Source: RGIG9060 sp052173655 (GTDB lineage: Bacteria; Spirochaetota; Spirochaetia; Treponematales; Treponemataceae). Taken from it: DNA of 64,000 nt. The stretch is from assembly GCA_052173655.1 (NCBI GenBank), contig JBQMYD010000003.1:240138-304137 (forward strand). Reading direction: 5' to 3'. Below, one piece after another: positions 53,195 to 61,719 of the stretch. Made by a program: the position numbers and the translations under genes. Below the pieces are notes generated by a model. The model saw only the letters and a list, made by a program, of their open reading frames with translations. It did not search any database and was not told the origin of the DNA. Positions within the stretch are counted from its first letter, which is position 1. Each line of letters starts with the position of its first letter.

Positions 53195-53860
53195 ATGAAG
53201 TCTTCAAAGTTTGCAAATATTCGCGGAATTTTTTTTGATATGGATGGTGTCCTTTTAGATACGGAAACAATCTGCGACAGATGTTGGGAAATTGCAGGTT
53301 CAGAGTTTGGGCTTGAAAATATGTTTGAAACTACAGCTTTGTGTAGAGGAAAAAGCCGTAAAGATACCGTAGAAACTCTAAAATCAATTTATACCGACAA
53401 GGCGGATTCCACAATTAATGCGTTTATGGAACGAAGTCATGAAATTTTTACAAAAATTGAAGCAGAAGAAGGAATCCGTAACATGTACTTTGCCAAAGAA
53501 TGTCTTGAATATTTGAGTTCGGATTATCGACTTGTTCTTGTTTCAAGTACAAGAAGCGAGCATGTTTTTCGTCAACTAAAAAATGCAGGGCTGATTGATT
53601 TTTTTAAAAAAATCATAACAGGAGATATGGTTAAACACAGTAAACCTGACCCTGAGATTTATCTTAAAGCTGTAGATTTTTTAGGTTTTAAACCGGAAGA
53701 TTGCCTTGCTATCGAAGACAGTCCAAATGGAATTTTGAGTGCGTACAAGGCAGGAATTTCTGTTGTAATGATTCCGGACAAGGTAGCTCCAAATCCGGAA
53801 CTTGAAAAAATGTGTACTGCTATCTATCCGAATCTACAAAAACTTTGTCTTGATTTATAA
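53195..53860 (+). CDS. HAD-superfamily hydrolase, beta-phosphoglucomutase-like
   Basis: This is a 221-residue cytoplasmic phosphatase or phosphomutase. Motif I is FFDMDGVLLDTE with the nucleophile Asp. Motif II is LVSSTRS, motif III includes HSKPDPEIY, and motif IV is AIEDSPNGI. A helical cap sits after motif I. Substrate specificity is not readable. GGAG lies before ATG 53195; the longer open frame crosses the terminator hairpin and is not used. Confidence 0.88.
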   Translation: MKSSKFANIRGIFFDMDGVLLDTETICDRCWEIAGSEFGLENMFETTALCRGKSRKDTVETLKSIYTDKADSTINAFMERSHEIFTKIEAEEGIRNMYFAKECLEYLSSDYRLVLVSSTRSEHVFRQLKNAGLIDFFKKIITGDMVKHSKPDPEIYLKAVDFLGFKPEDCLAIEDSPNGILSAYKAGISVVMIPDKVAPNPELEKMCTAIYPNLQKLCLDL

Positions 53861-53913
53861 AAAAATTTTTTTATTGATATTAGTGTTGTTTCAATATAGG
53901 ATAGGATTAGGCT

Positions 53914-54153
53914 ATGAAAGAAATAACGGTTTGTATGGGAAGTTCATGTTTTGCTCGTGGAAATTATATAAATACGGAGTTTATCCAAAATTTTATCGTA
54001 TCAAATAATTTACAAGATGAAGTTTGTGTTCGGGGCTGCTTGTGTGAATCTCAATGTAAAAACGGTCCTAACATAAAAATTAATGGAAAGGTTTTTTGCG
54101 GCATTGCTCCTGAAAGTCTTTCTGATCTGCTGACCGGAGAATTAGGGCACTAA
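53914..54153 (+). CDS. Thioredoxin-like [2Fe-2S] ferredoxin, first copy
   Basis: This 79-residue protein has the NuoE/HydC-like [2Fe-2S] pattern: VCMGSSC then RGCLCESQCKNGP, with a KINGKVFCGI strand. It starts the hydrogenase operon, 4 bases before the sensory hydrogenase. TTGATA and TAGGAT upstream (53874-53902, 17 apart) may be the promoter. It probably carries electrons to or from the adjacent hydrogenase-like protein. Confidence 0.82.
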   Translation: MKEITVCMGSSCFARGNYINTEFIQNFIVSNNLQDEVCVRGCLCESQCKNGPNIKINGKVFCGIAPESLSDLLTGELGH

Positions 54154-54157
54154 TTTT

Positions 54158-55897
54158 ATGAATTTTTTATATCCGATTTATACAGAGCAGACAGAATGTC
54201 AAGATTGCTATAAGTGCATTCGCCATTGTCCTGTAAAGGCGATCCTTGTGGAAAGCGGACATGCAAAGATTATTCCCGAGCAGTGTGTGATGTGCGGAAC
54301 GTGTGTTACTAACTGTCCTGCAAAGGCAAAACATATTAGAGATGATTTAAATAGGACTCGCCAATTTTTAAAACAAAAAGAAAAAGTATATGTGTCATTG
54401 GCTCCTTCTTTTGTTTCAGAATTTTCAGAATACAAACCGGAACAGATAATTCATGCTTTAAAAATGCTCGGTTTTGCAGGAGTTTCGGAAACGGCACTGG
54501 GAGCAGATTTTGTAAGTGCACAAATTGCAGCCGACATGGAAGATTCTTTTGAGGGGAAAATAAAACAAAAGTTATTTTTATCATCAGCTTGTCCGTCGGT
54601 AGTAAAGTTTATAAAACAAAATATGGAAAATTTTGCTCCTTACATCACGGATAGAGCAAGTCCTTTGTTAGCCCATTCAAGATTTTTAAAAGAACAATTT
54701 GGAAACGATATAGGAGTTGTTTTTATAGGCCCTTGCATTGCAAAAAAAAGAGAAGCAGATATTTGGGATTCCGTAGATTTAGGACTAACTTTTAATGTAC
54801 TTAGAAATTGGTTTTCCCTTGAACATATAAATCCTGCCGAGCTACAGGCAGATGAAACTGATTTTTTTGTGCCGCAAAGATCTGCAAAAGGGTCTCTTTT
54901 TCCAATTGACGGAGGAATGATTGCAGCTTTTAAAAAATACAGTAAAACAAAAAAAATAAATTCAATGACAATTTGCGGTATTGAAGAAATAAAAAATTCT
55001 TTAAAAAATTTTAGGGTCGAAAATCTTTCTGAACCGCTGTTTATGGAACTTTTGTCATGTTCCGGAGGTTGTATAAATGGACCAGGTACCGATTCAAGTT
55101 TAAGCGGGGCAATGAAGCGAGTCAGTGTTCTTGAGTATGCACAAAACAGTGAAGCTACTCTCAACAAACAACTTTTAAAAAAATCACCTAAAATTACAGG
55201 AACTCTCCCTAAAATCGAAATCGAATACAAAATTCACAGTGAAGAAGAAATACAACAGACACTTCGTTCCGTAGGGAAATTTTCAATTAATGATGAAATA
55301 AATTGTTCAAGTTGCGGTTATAATACTTGTCGTCAATTTGCTGAAGCTGTATTAAATCAAAAAGCGGAAAAAACAATGTGTGTTTCGTACATAAAAACAC
55401 TTGCACAAAAAAAAGCCAACAGCTTGATAAAAGCCATTCCAAGCGGTGTTGTTATTTCTGATAAAAATTTGAAAATTATAGAATGCAACTATAATTTTGC
55501 TTCAATGATGGGTTCCGATATTCTTGAAATGTATGAAGTTATGCCCGGTCTTGAAGGGGCAAGTTTGGAAAAAATAATCGACTTTTCAAAATATTTTTTG
55601 CAGGTGCTTGCAATAAAAGGCCCTGATGTAATAGAAAAAGAAATTCAAAACGGAAGAAAAATTTTTCATATTTCTGTTTTTGCTATTGAAAAGGAAGAAA
55701 TTGCCGGTTGCGTAATAGAGGATATAACAGCTCCGCAAGTTCAAAAGCGCAGAATAATTGCTCAGGCAAAAAAAGTTATAGACAAAAATCTATCTACCGT
55801 GCAAAAAATTGCTTTTTTATTGGGAGAAAATGCTGCCGAATCGGAATCGATACTAAATTCAATTATCGATTCTTATTCTGACGGAGAAGAGGAATGA
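54158..55897 (+). CDS. Sensory-type [FeFe] hydrogenase with PAS-like region (HydS, group C)
   Basis: This 579-residue protein appears to be a redox or H2 sensor rather than a main H2 producer. Two [4Fe-4S] motifs lie at Cys14-24 and Cys43-53. The H-cluster domain has L1 as SSACPSV (Ala144-Cys145), L2 as GPCIAKKRE (Cys193) and L3 as SCSGGCING (Cys301, Cys305). The proton-relay cysteine of catalytic enzymes is Ala144 here, as known for HydS proteins. A further Fe-S module (CSSCGYNTC) and a PAS-like region (AIPSGVVISDKNLKIIECN) follow. The stop overlaps the start of a SpoIIE phosphatase (ATGA), the likely output. Confidence 0.88.
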   Translation: MNFLYPIYTEQTECQDCYKCIRHCPVKAILVESGHAKIIPEQCVMCGTCVTNCPAKAKHIRDDLNRTRQFLKQKEKVYVSLAPSFVSEFSEYKPEQIIHALKMLGFAGVSETALGADFVSAQIAADMEDSFEGKIKQKLFLSSACPSVVKFIKQNMENFAPYITDRASPLLAHSRFLKEQFGNDIGVVFIGPCIAKKREADIWDSVDLGLTFNVLRNWFSLEHINPAELQADETDFFVPQRSAKGSLFPIDGGMIAAFKKYSKTKKINSMTICGIEEIKNSLKNFRVENLSEPLFMELLSCSGGCINGPGTDSSLSGAMKRVSVLEYAQNSEATLNKQLLKKSPKITGTLPKIEIEYKIHSEEEIQQTLRSVGKFSINDEINCSSCGYNTCRQFAEAVLNQKAEKTMCVSYIKTLAQKKANSLIKAIPSGVVISDKNLKIIECNYNFASMMGSDILEMYEVMPGLEGASLEKIIDFSKYFLQVLAIKGPDVIEKEIQNGRKIFHISVFAIEKEEIAGCVIEDITAPQVQKRRIIAQAKKVIDKNLSTVQKIAFLLGENAAESESILNSIIDSYSDGEEE

Positions 55898-57108
55898 CGG
55901 TTTTTCAAAGCGGAAAGGAAACATTCATAGAAGTTGGACACTACCAAATTTGTAAAAATAAGCAAATTTCTCCCGGCGATATGTTTATTTCGCAAAAAAA
56001 TCATTCAGATGGGCATATAATTACATCTCTTTCTGATGGACTTGGTTCAGGAATAAAAGCAGGTGTTCTTGCCACTTTAACCGCAACTATGGCAACTCAT
56101 TTTGTAGCTTCAAGCATTCCTATAAAACGTGCTGCAGAAATTATTATGAATACTCTTCCTGTTTGTAAAGAACGGGGAATAAGTTATGCAACATTTACTA
56201 TCGTAGATATTGAGCCTAATTTTGATGTGCGTATCATAGAATATGATAATCCGCCTTATATTTTTGTTCGTAATCAAACTTTGGTAGAACCCCTACGAGA
56301 AATGACCGTAATAGAACGTAAAAACAAAAAAACAGCTCCAAAGCGTGAAGAAAAACTTTATTATTCTTCGTTTGCACCTAAACCTGGCGACAGGCTCATT
56401 TTCTTTTCTGATGGTGTTACGCAAGCAGGAATGGGAACTCGTATTACACCTTTTGGCTTGGGATATAATGAAGTTGAAAAATTTGTAAGTGAAAAAATCA
56501 GGGAAAATCCGCTTATAAGTGCAAGAGATTTGTCTTATTTGGTTGTAAATAATTCACTTAGTTTTGATGATTATTCTGCAAAAGATGATATAACTTGTGG
56601 TGTAATTTATTTTAGAGAACCTAGAGATCTTCTTGTGCTTACAGGGCCTCCAATGGATCCTGAAAAAGATAAAGATTTTGTAAGACTTTTTGATTCATTT
56701 AAGGGGAAAAAAATGTTATGTGGAGGAACAACTGCTAATATCGTTTCCCGTGAACTTAATAAAAAAATTTCTGTAGAGTTAGGGAGTGTAGATCCTTCCG
56801 TTCCTCCTGTTTCAAAAATGGAAGGTGTTGATTTGATAACTGAGGGTATTATTACTTTAGGAAAGGTTGCTCAAATCTTGGAAAAAGAAAAACATCCGGA
56901 AACTCTTAGACAAAACGGAGCAACCCAAATCGTAAAAATGTTTTTAAATTCTGATAGAATAAAATTTGTTGTAGGAACAAAAATTAATGAAGCTCATCAG
57001 GATCCTAATATGCCTGAAGAACTTGAGATTCGCAGAAATGTTGTAAAAAGGATTGCAAGGCTTCTTGAAGAAGAATATCTAAAGGATGTATATATTCAGT
57101 ATTTTTAA
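55894..57108 (+). CDS. PP2C/SpoIIE-family serine phosphatase
   Basis: This 404-residue protein has a PP2C-type core in residues 25-250: SDGLGSGIKAGVLATLTATM, FFSDGVTQAG and DDITCGVIYF supply the metal-binding aspartates. The remaining 150 residues form an extra domain (GGTTANIVSRELNKKI, LITEGIITLGKVAQIL) that I do not recognise. It is translationally coupled to the sensory hydrogenase, so the sensor probably controls its activity. No partner kinase or anti-sigma system is encoded nearby; the phosphoprotein substrate is unknown. Confidence 0.87.
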   Translation: MTVFQSGKETFIEVGHYQICKNKQISPGDMFISQKNHSDGHIITSLSDGLGSGIKAGVLATLTATMATHFVASSIPIKRAAEIIMNTLPVCKERGISYATFTIVDIEPNFDVRIIEYDNPPYIFVRNQTLVEPLREMTVIERKNKKTAPKREEKLYYSSFAPKPGDRLIFFSDGVTQAGMGTRITPFGLGYNEVEKFVSEKIRENPLISARDLSYLVVNNSLSFDDYSAKDDITCGVIYFREPRDLLVLTGPPMDPEKDKDFVRLFDSFKGKKMLCGGTTANIVSRELNKKISVELGSVDPSVPPVSKMEGVDLITEGIITLGKVAQILEKEKHPETLRQNGATQIVKMFLNSDRIKFVVGTKINEAHQDPNMPEELEIRRNVVKRIARLLEEEYLKDVYIQYF

Positions 57109-57125
57109 AAAGGAGAATAAAGCGT

Positions 57126-57392
57126 ATGGAAAAAATTGAGGTTCAAATTTGTACGGGGACGACATGTTTTGTAATGGGCGGTTCAGATCTGCTTTTGTTA
57201 ATGGACAGTCTTAATGAGGATTTAAAGGAAATTGTCCATATCGAAGGAAGAAACTGTATGGGATCGTGCAAGGGAAATCAATGCGGCAAAAGTCCGTTTG
57301 TTTCCGTTGAAGGAAAATTAATTCCTAATGCATCATTGTCTGAAGTTTTGGAAGAAGTAAATAAAATAGCACAGGAACGAGGTATATGTTAA
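57126..57392 (+). CDS. Thioredoxin-like [2Fe-2S] ferredoxin, second copy
   Basis: This 88-residue protein has VQICTGTTC and GRNCMGSCKGNQCG, the same type as the first gene of the operon but clearly diverged. It starts 17 bases after the phosphatase gene with AAAAGGAG, and its end overlaps the hydrogenase start by 7 bases. It probably serves as electron partner of the downstream hydrogenase. Confidence 0.83.
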   Translation: MEKIEVQICTGTTCFVMGGSDLLLLMDSLNEDLKEIVHIEGRNCMGSCKGNQCGKSPFVSVEGKLIPNASLSEVLEEVNKIAQERGIC

Positions 57393-58843
57393 ACATCAAT
57401 AATAATGCGTCGCACATAAAAAGAGAAATTCTTATAAGGATTGCAAAGCTCCAATTGTCAAACAACTTGGAAGATGGAGTTCACTTTATTCCGAGGCAAA
57501 TGGTTCCTCGTGATAGTGAGCCGGTACGATGTTGTATTTTTCATGATAGAGAGCTTATTAGACAAAGAATTATTGCTCGCTTAGGACACAGTATTGAAGA
57601 TTATGATGAAGAAAGAACTCTTGCAGATTATGCGAAAGAGGCATTAAATCGAGAAAAACCGACTTGGCCTATGCTCACGGTTTTGAATGAAGCGTGTAAT
57701 TCGTGTGTAAAAACACATTATATGGTAACAAATGCATGTCAATCTTGTCTTGCCCGTCCTTGTATTATGAATTGCGGAAAAAAAGCTGTTTCAATTGAAA
57801 GAGGAAGAGCTCACATAGATGAGGAAAAATGCGTAAACTGCGGACTGTGTATGCAAAACTGTCCTTATCATGCAATTATAAAAATTCCTGTTCCTTGTGA
57901 AGAAGCATGTCCTGTAAATGCAATTTCCAAGGGTGAAGACGGAAAAGAACATGTTGATTATTCAAAATGTATTTTTTGCGGAAACTGCATGAGAGAATGT
58001 CCGTTTGGAGCCATGATGGACAAAAGTCAATTGGTTGATGTAATAAAACACATAATGAACGGAAAAAAAGTTGTTGCAATGTATGCTCCTGCGATAGCTT
58101 CTCAATTTCGTTTAGAACCGGGACAGCTTGAGGCGGCTTTAATGGCTTGCGGATTTTCAAAAGTATGGGAAGTAGCTATCGGTGCAGATATTACAGCAGA
58201 TAAAGAAGCTGCCGAGTTTACTGAGCGTATGGAAAAAGGGGATAAAATGATGACTACTTCATGTTGTCCTGCCTACGTGCGAGCCGTGAATATTCACGTT
58301 CCGGAGCTTAGTCCGTGTATTTCTGATACTCGAAGTCCAATGCACTATACAGCAGAGCTTGCAAAGGCTGAAGATCCTGACTGTATTTCAGTCTTTATAG
58401 GTCCTTGTCTTGCAAAACGAAGAGAAGGTATGGATGATGAATTTGTGGATTATGTTCTTTCCGTTGAAGAAATGGGAGCTTTCTTTATTGCCAAAGAAGT
58501 TGAAATAGGCAAGGTAGGAGCTGTAACTTCAAAAAAGATTCCTACTTCCAGTGGCAGAAATTTTGCTGTAAGTGGAGGTGTTGCGGAAGCTGTAAGAATT
58601 CGTCTTAAAAATCCTGAAATTATGAAAGCTGCCGTTATTAACGGTCTTAACAAGGCAGGTATGAAGCAATTGGCAAATTACGGAAAAATACAGGCAGGAA
58701 CAATTCCTCAAACTCCGGATACACCGAATATAGTAGAAGTTATGGCTTGCGAGGGAGGCTGTGTTTCCGGCCCATCGGTAATAACTAACCCTAAGATTGC
58801 ATTGGTTCAGTTAAAAAAATATGTAGAACAAGGTGAAAAATAA
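57386..58843 (+). CDS. [FeFe] hydrogenase, monomeric ferredoxin-linked type
   Basis: This 485-residue enzyme catalyses H+ reduction or H2 oxidation. Four cysteine-rich iron-sulfur regions occupy residues about 105-215 (CVNCGLCMQNCP, CEEACPVNAI, CIFCGNCMRECP). The H-cluster motifs are L1 TSCCPAYV (Cys293-Cys294), L2 GPCLAKRRE (Cys341) and L3 MACEGGCVSGP (Cys455, Cys459), so all ligands and the proton-relay cysteine are present. L2 begins with Gly rather than Met and L3 lacks the GGG, as in group B (CpIII-like) enzymes. The maturases HydEFG are not in the window. It is the last gene of the operon. Confidence 0.92.
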   Translation: MLNINNNASHIKREILIRIAKLQLSNNLEDGVHFIPRQMVPRDSEPVRCCIFHDRELIRQRIIARLGHSIEDYDEERTLADYAKEALNREKPTWPMLTVLNEACNSCVKTHYMVTNACQSCLARPCIMNCGKKAVSIERGRAHIDEEKCVNCGLCMQNCPYHAIIKIPVPCEEACPVNAISKGEDGKEHVDYSKCIFCGNCMRECPFGAMMDKSQLVDVIKHIMNGKKVVAMYAPAIASQFRLEPGQLEAALMACGFSKVWEVAIGADITADKEAAEFTERMEKGDKMMTTSCCPAYVRAVNIHVPELSPCISDTRSPMHYTAELAKAEDPDCISVFIGPCLAKRREGMDDEFVDYVLSVEEMGAFFIAKEVEIGKVGAVTSKKIPTSSGRNFAVSGGVAEAVRIRLKNPEIMKAAVINGLNKAGMKQLANYGKIQAGTIPQTPDTPNIVEVMACEGGCVSGPSVITNPKIALVQLKKYVEQGEK

Positions 58844-58862
58844 AAAATATGTTTTAAAAAAC

Positions 58863-58895
58863 AAAAAGCATTCGTTTCAAAACGAATGCTTTTTT
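58863..58895. terminator. Bidirectional terminator between hydrogenase and flaB
   Basis: AAAAAGCATTCGTTT and its complement AAACGAATGCTTTTT form a 15-base inverted repeat with a tiny loop, so the real loop is probably TTTCAA. T runs follow on both strands. It serves the convergent hydrogenase and flagellin genes. Confidence 0.85.
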
Positions 58896-58915
58896 CTTTA
58901 CTGCCGGTTATAAAT

Positions 58916-59776
58916 TTACTGGAGTAAACTAAGCACACTCTGAGTTGACTGATTTGCCTGAGCCAACATAGCCGTTCCTGCCTGAGAAAGAACTTGGTTC
59001 TTTGTAAACTCAACCATTTGAGAAGCCATATCAGCATCTCTAATTCGGCTTTCAGCAGCTTGGAGGTTTTCAGCTCCGATGTTAAGACCTTGAATTGTAT
59101 ATTCAAGACGATTTTGATAACCACCGAGGTCTGCTCTTTGTTTGTTTATCTTTTTCAACGCTTCATCAAGAGTTCCGATAGCACGGTTAGCTTCATCAGG
59201 AGATTCCAAAGAAATAATTTCTTCGTTGCCCAAATTTTTAAGATTTAAAGAAGCGGAGGTCATTGTCCCAATGAAAACTTCAGTACGCTGATCCATGTTT
59301 GCACCTATGTGGAACCACATAGAAGCTGTAACATCGTTGTCTCCTGTAGGTCTTGCAAAACGACCTGTGAGCATGTTCATACCGTTGAACTGTGCATGAC
59401 TTGCAATTCTGTCTACTTCTGCTACCAACTGGCTTACTTCAACTTGAATCTGCATACGATCTTCATCAGTATAAATACCGTTTGAAGCTTGAACTGCCAA
59501 CTCACGAATTCTTTGTATTACGTCTGTTGTTTCCTGCAAAAAACCCTCAGTTGTTTGAATAAAAGAAATACCATTTTGAGCGTTTAATGAAGCTTGGTTC
59601 AAACCGCGAATTTGGCTCCTCATTTTTTCTGATACAGCCAAACCAGAAGCATCATCACCAGCACGATTGATTCGTAAACCTGATGAGAGCTTTTCCATGT
59701 TTTTTTGTGTAGCACCATTTGTAATACCGAGTTGACGGTTTGCAAATAAAGCACTCATGTTGTGATTAATAATCAT
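58916..59776 (-). CDS. flaB: Flagellar filament core protein FlaB
   Basis: This 286-residue flagellin of the periplasmic flagellar core has the conserved N-terminal D0/D1 region (MIINHNMSALFANRQLGITN, KLSSGLRINRAGDDASGLAV) and the C-terminal helix (RDADMASQMVEFTKNQVLSQ) ending VLSLLQ, with a short middle typical of spirochaete FlaB. It lacks a signal peptide, as flagellins pass through the export apparatus. AGGGGAGAC precedes the ATG, and a sigma-28 promoter lies about 80 bases upstream. Treponemes usually carry several flaB genes; only one is here. Confidence 0.96.
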   Translation of the reverse strand: MIINHNMSALFANRQLGITNGATQKNMEKLSSGLRINRAGDDASGLAVSEKMRSQIRGLNQASLNAQNGISFIQTTEGFLQETTDVIQRIRELAVQASNGIYTDEDRMQIQVEVSQLVAEVDRIASHAQFNGMNMLTGRFARPTGDNDVTASMWFHIGANMDQRTEVFIGTMTSASLNLKNLGNEEIISLESPDEANRAIGTLDEALKKINKQRADLGGYQNRLEYTIQGLNIGAENLQAAESRIRDADMASQMVEFTKNQVLSQAGTAMLAQANQSTQSVLSLLQ

Positions 59777-59822
59777 ATCTTGTCTCCCCTATGATTAGTT
59801 TGTACAAAATTTGGTCGGTTCG

Positions 59823-59837
59823 TGTTCACTTTGAACA
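59823..59837. promoter_or_regulatory. Palindrome in the flaB leader
   Basis: TGTTCACTTTGAACA is a perfect 6+3+6 inverted repeat about 9-23 bases downstream of the predicted flaB start. It could be a repressor site or a small leader hairpin. Confidence 0.5.
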
Positions 59838-59852
59838 TGTCCTAATACTTTA

Positions 59853-59879
59853 TCTTCGGAGATAGGAAAATTAACTTTA
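59853..59879 (-). promoter_or_regulatory. Sigma-28 (FliA) promoter of flaB
   Basis: On the minus strand TAAAGTTA (59879-59872) and TCCGAAGA (59860-59853) are 11 bases apart. The consensus is TAAAGTTT-N11-GCCGATAA: seven of eight and five of eight positions match. The start should be near 59846, with a leader of about 70 nucleotides. Confidence 0.72.
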
Positions 59880-59962
59880 GTAAAAAATAAAAAATTTATT
59901 CAAAATTTTTGTCAAATATCCTACTTGAAAAAAAAATTTTGATATGTTACCCTACTTAACGA

Positions 59963-60045
59963 GCCGGTGTGGTGGAATGGTAGACACGACAGACTCAAAA
60001 TCTGTTGCGGGCAACCGTGTAAGAGTTCAACTCTCTTCACCGGCA
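59963..60045 (+). tRNA. tRNA-Leu (anticodon CAA)
   Basis: An 83-base class II tRNA. The acceptor GCCGGTG pairs with CACCGGC, with discriminator A. The anticodon stem ACAGA/TCTGT holds loop CTCAAAA, giving anticodon CAA, which reads TTG. The long variable arm is TGCGGGCAACCGT, followed by the T-arm AGAGTTCAACTCT. CCA is not encoded. A T-rich tail follows. Confidence 0.95.
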
Positions 60046-60238
60046 TTTTTTATTTTAAATCCCGAAAGCATTATTTTTTACCTTATAATAGGTACCTTTA
60101 TCTATAAACCCACAGAATGATAATCACAAAATAATTGTAAAAGTCATTTTTATGAAGAAAAATCTTGTTTTACTTTGAAATATGATGTATCCTGTGTCGT
60201 AAGGTATATTTTTTTTATACCATGCTAAGGAGAATATA

Positions 60239-60988
60239 ATGTCAAAAAAATTGCTAACTGTAATTTGCAGTTTACTTTGTTTTTCACTGATATTTTTTGG
60301 GTGTAAGTCAAAACCCGATAAGGAAAGTGAAGAAGTTCCTGTAGAAGATGTTGTTCCTGAGGAAGTTGAACAGGATACGAGTACTATGAGCCCTGAGGAA
60401 ATGGCAAGATTGGCAAATGAAGAATTTCTTTCAGCTTTAGGCAATAAAGAAAAAATCGAACAAAAGGAATTTCAAGGTTATGATCAGGCTTCATATGAAG
60501 AAGGTCTAAAAGCTTTGGAAGATTACAAAGCTCTTGTTGATTCCGGAGCTCCGATAGAAGAACAATTGGCTATGGCAAAAAAGGCAAATTCGGCTTTCAA
60601 AACTGTTTTAGATAAGGCTTATATGGACTTAGCTGAAAAGAAAAAAGCAGAAGTTGTTGAGGTTCGTAAAAATGCACTTGCGATAAAAGCAGATAAAGCA
60701 GGTAAAAAGGAATTTGACAGTGCTCAACTTGCATATATGAGTGCTGAAGATGCTTTTGTAAACAAATCATACGAAGCTTCCTACGAATCTTATTGCAAAG
60801 CTTTTGATTTGTTTTCTTCATTATATGAAGATATTTCTACAAAGCGGGCTCTTGCAGAGCAGGCTATCGAGCGGGCAAAGCAAAAAACTGCACAGGTAGA
60901 TGAATTTGCTGTTCAAGCAGATGAAATAGCACCTCTTCCTGACGAAGCTGAAGCACAGTCGGATGACTCAAATGTGGAGGCAGAATAA
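60239..60988 (+). CDS. Lipoprotein with helical repeat-like domain
   Basis: This 249-residue protein has a lipoprotein signal peptide (LLCFSLIFFGC) with acylation at Cys22. An acidic low-complexity linker (EESEEVPVEDVVPEEVEQD-like) precedes a helical domain rich in Ala, Glu and Lys, similar to TPR or SlyX-like helical pairs, and an acidic tail. It should sit in the periplasm on a membrane. A GGTATA/TATACC inverted repeat (60203-60221) lies just before the AAGGAG ribosome site. Its stop overlaps the start of the LysM-type gene (TAATG). Confidence 0.8.
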   Translation: MSKKLLTVICSLLCFSLIFFGCKSKPDKESEEVPVEDVVPEEVEQDTSTMSPEEMARLANEEFLSALGNKEKIEQKEFQGYDQASYEEGLKALEDYKALVDSGAPIEEQLAMAKKANSAFKTVLDKAYMDLAEKKKAEVVEVRKNALAIKADKAGKKEFDSAQLAYMSAEDAFVNKSYEASYESYCKAFDLFSSLYEDISTKRALAEQAIERAKQKTAQVDEFAVQADEIAPLPDEAEAQSDDSNVEAE

Positions 60989-61686
60989 TGAAAAAAATTA
61001 TTTTAATTACAGCTGTTCTTATTTTTACTTTTGGAATATGTTTTGCAAACAGTTATACGAATAATGAGTTTCAAAGAAAAGCTCGTATGTATGCTGCACA
61101 GGCACAGGAAGCTTTTGATGAAGGAGATTATGATAAAGCAGTGGAATTGACAGCTTTGTCAGAAGAAAATGCAGACAAATCTCGTGCATATATAGAAATG
61201 ATGGTTGCAAAGGCTGATGCACAAAAGAAGCTTAATAATGCAAAGTATTTGCAAGCTTGGGCTTTAAAAGTTCGTGGCGACGTAAACTTTCCTATGGCAT
61301 ATTCTGCCGGTTCTAAATCTCTTGAGAATGCAGTAGTTTCTTTTGAAAAAGAAAGTTTCAAAGTTGCTGCAGCTTCTGCACAAGATGCAATAGATTCTTT
61401 TCATTCTATAAAAGAAATAACCCCTCTTCCTCAGTTTTATATTGTTCGTCCTTGGGTTGAAAGTAAAGATTGCTATTGGAATATTGCCGGACGATCTTAT
61501 GTTTACAATAATCCGACTTTGTGGGAAAACCTCTATCGTGCAAATAAAACAAAAATGCCGGATCCTGCAAATCCTGATCTAATTCATCCGGGTATGAAAG
61601 TTGAAATACCTAGTATTTCCGGAGAATATCGCGAGGGTACTTATTCTCCTAAGGCTGAGTACAATTCTTTTAGTACAAACAGATAA
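60988..61686 (+). CDS. Exported protein with TPR-like helices and LysM-like domain
   Basis: This 232-residue protein has a signal peptide (KKIILITAVLIFTFGICFA). Residues 30-140 are helical with a TPR-like unit (AQEAFDEGDYDKAVELTALS). The C-terminal 75 residues resemble a peptidoglycan-binding LysM domain (FYIVRPW, NPTLWENLYRANKTKM, IHPGMKVEIP). It is coupled to the lipoprotein gene; both share the helical architecture and may form one envelope complex. Confidence 0.8.
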   Translation: MKKIILITAVLIFTFGICFANSYTNNEFQRKARMYAAQAQEAFDEGDYDKAVELTALSEENADKSRAYIEMMVAKADAQKKLNNAKYLQAWALKVRGDVNFPMAYSAGSKSLENAVVSFEKESFKVAAASAQDAIDSFHSIKEITPLPQFYIVRPWVESKDCYWNIAGRSYVYNNPTLWENLYRANKTKMPDPANPDLIHPGMKVEIPSISGEYREGTYSPKAEYNSFSTNR

Positions 61687-61719
61687 ATAAAAAAACGAAT
61701 ATCTATTTTTGGAGGAAGA

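Noticed and set aside
53857..53876. AT-only palindrome after the HAD gene as a terminator
   Set aside because: It is only A and T, too weak to act as a terminator stem, and common by chance in DNA this AT-rich.
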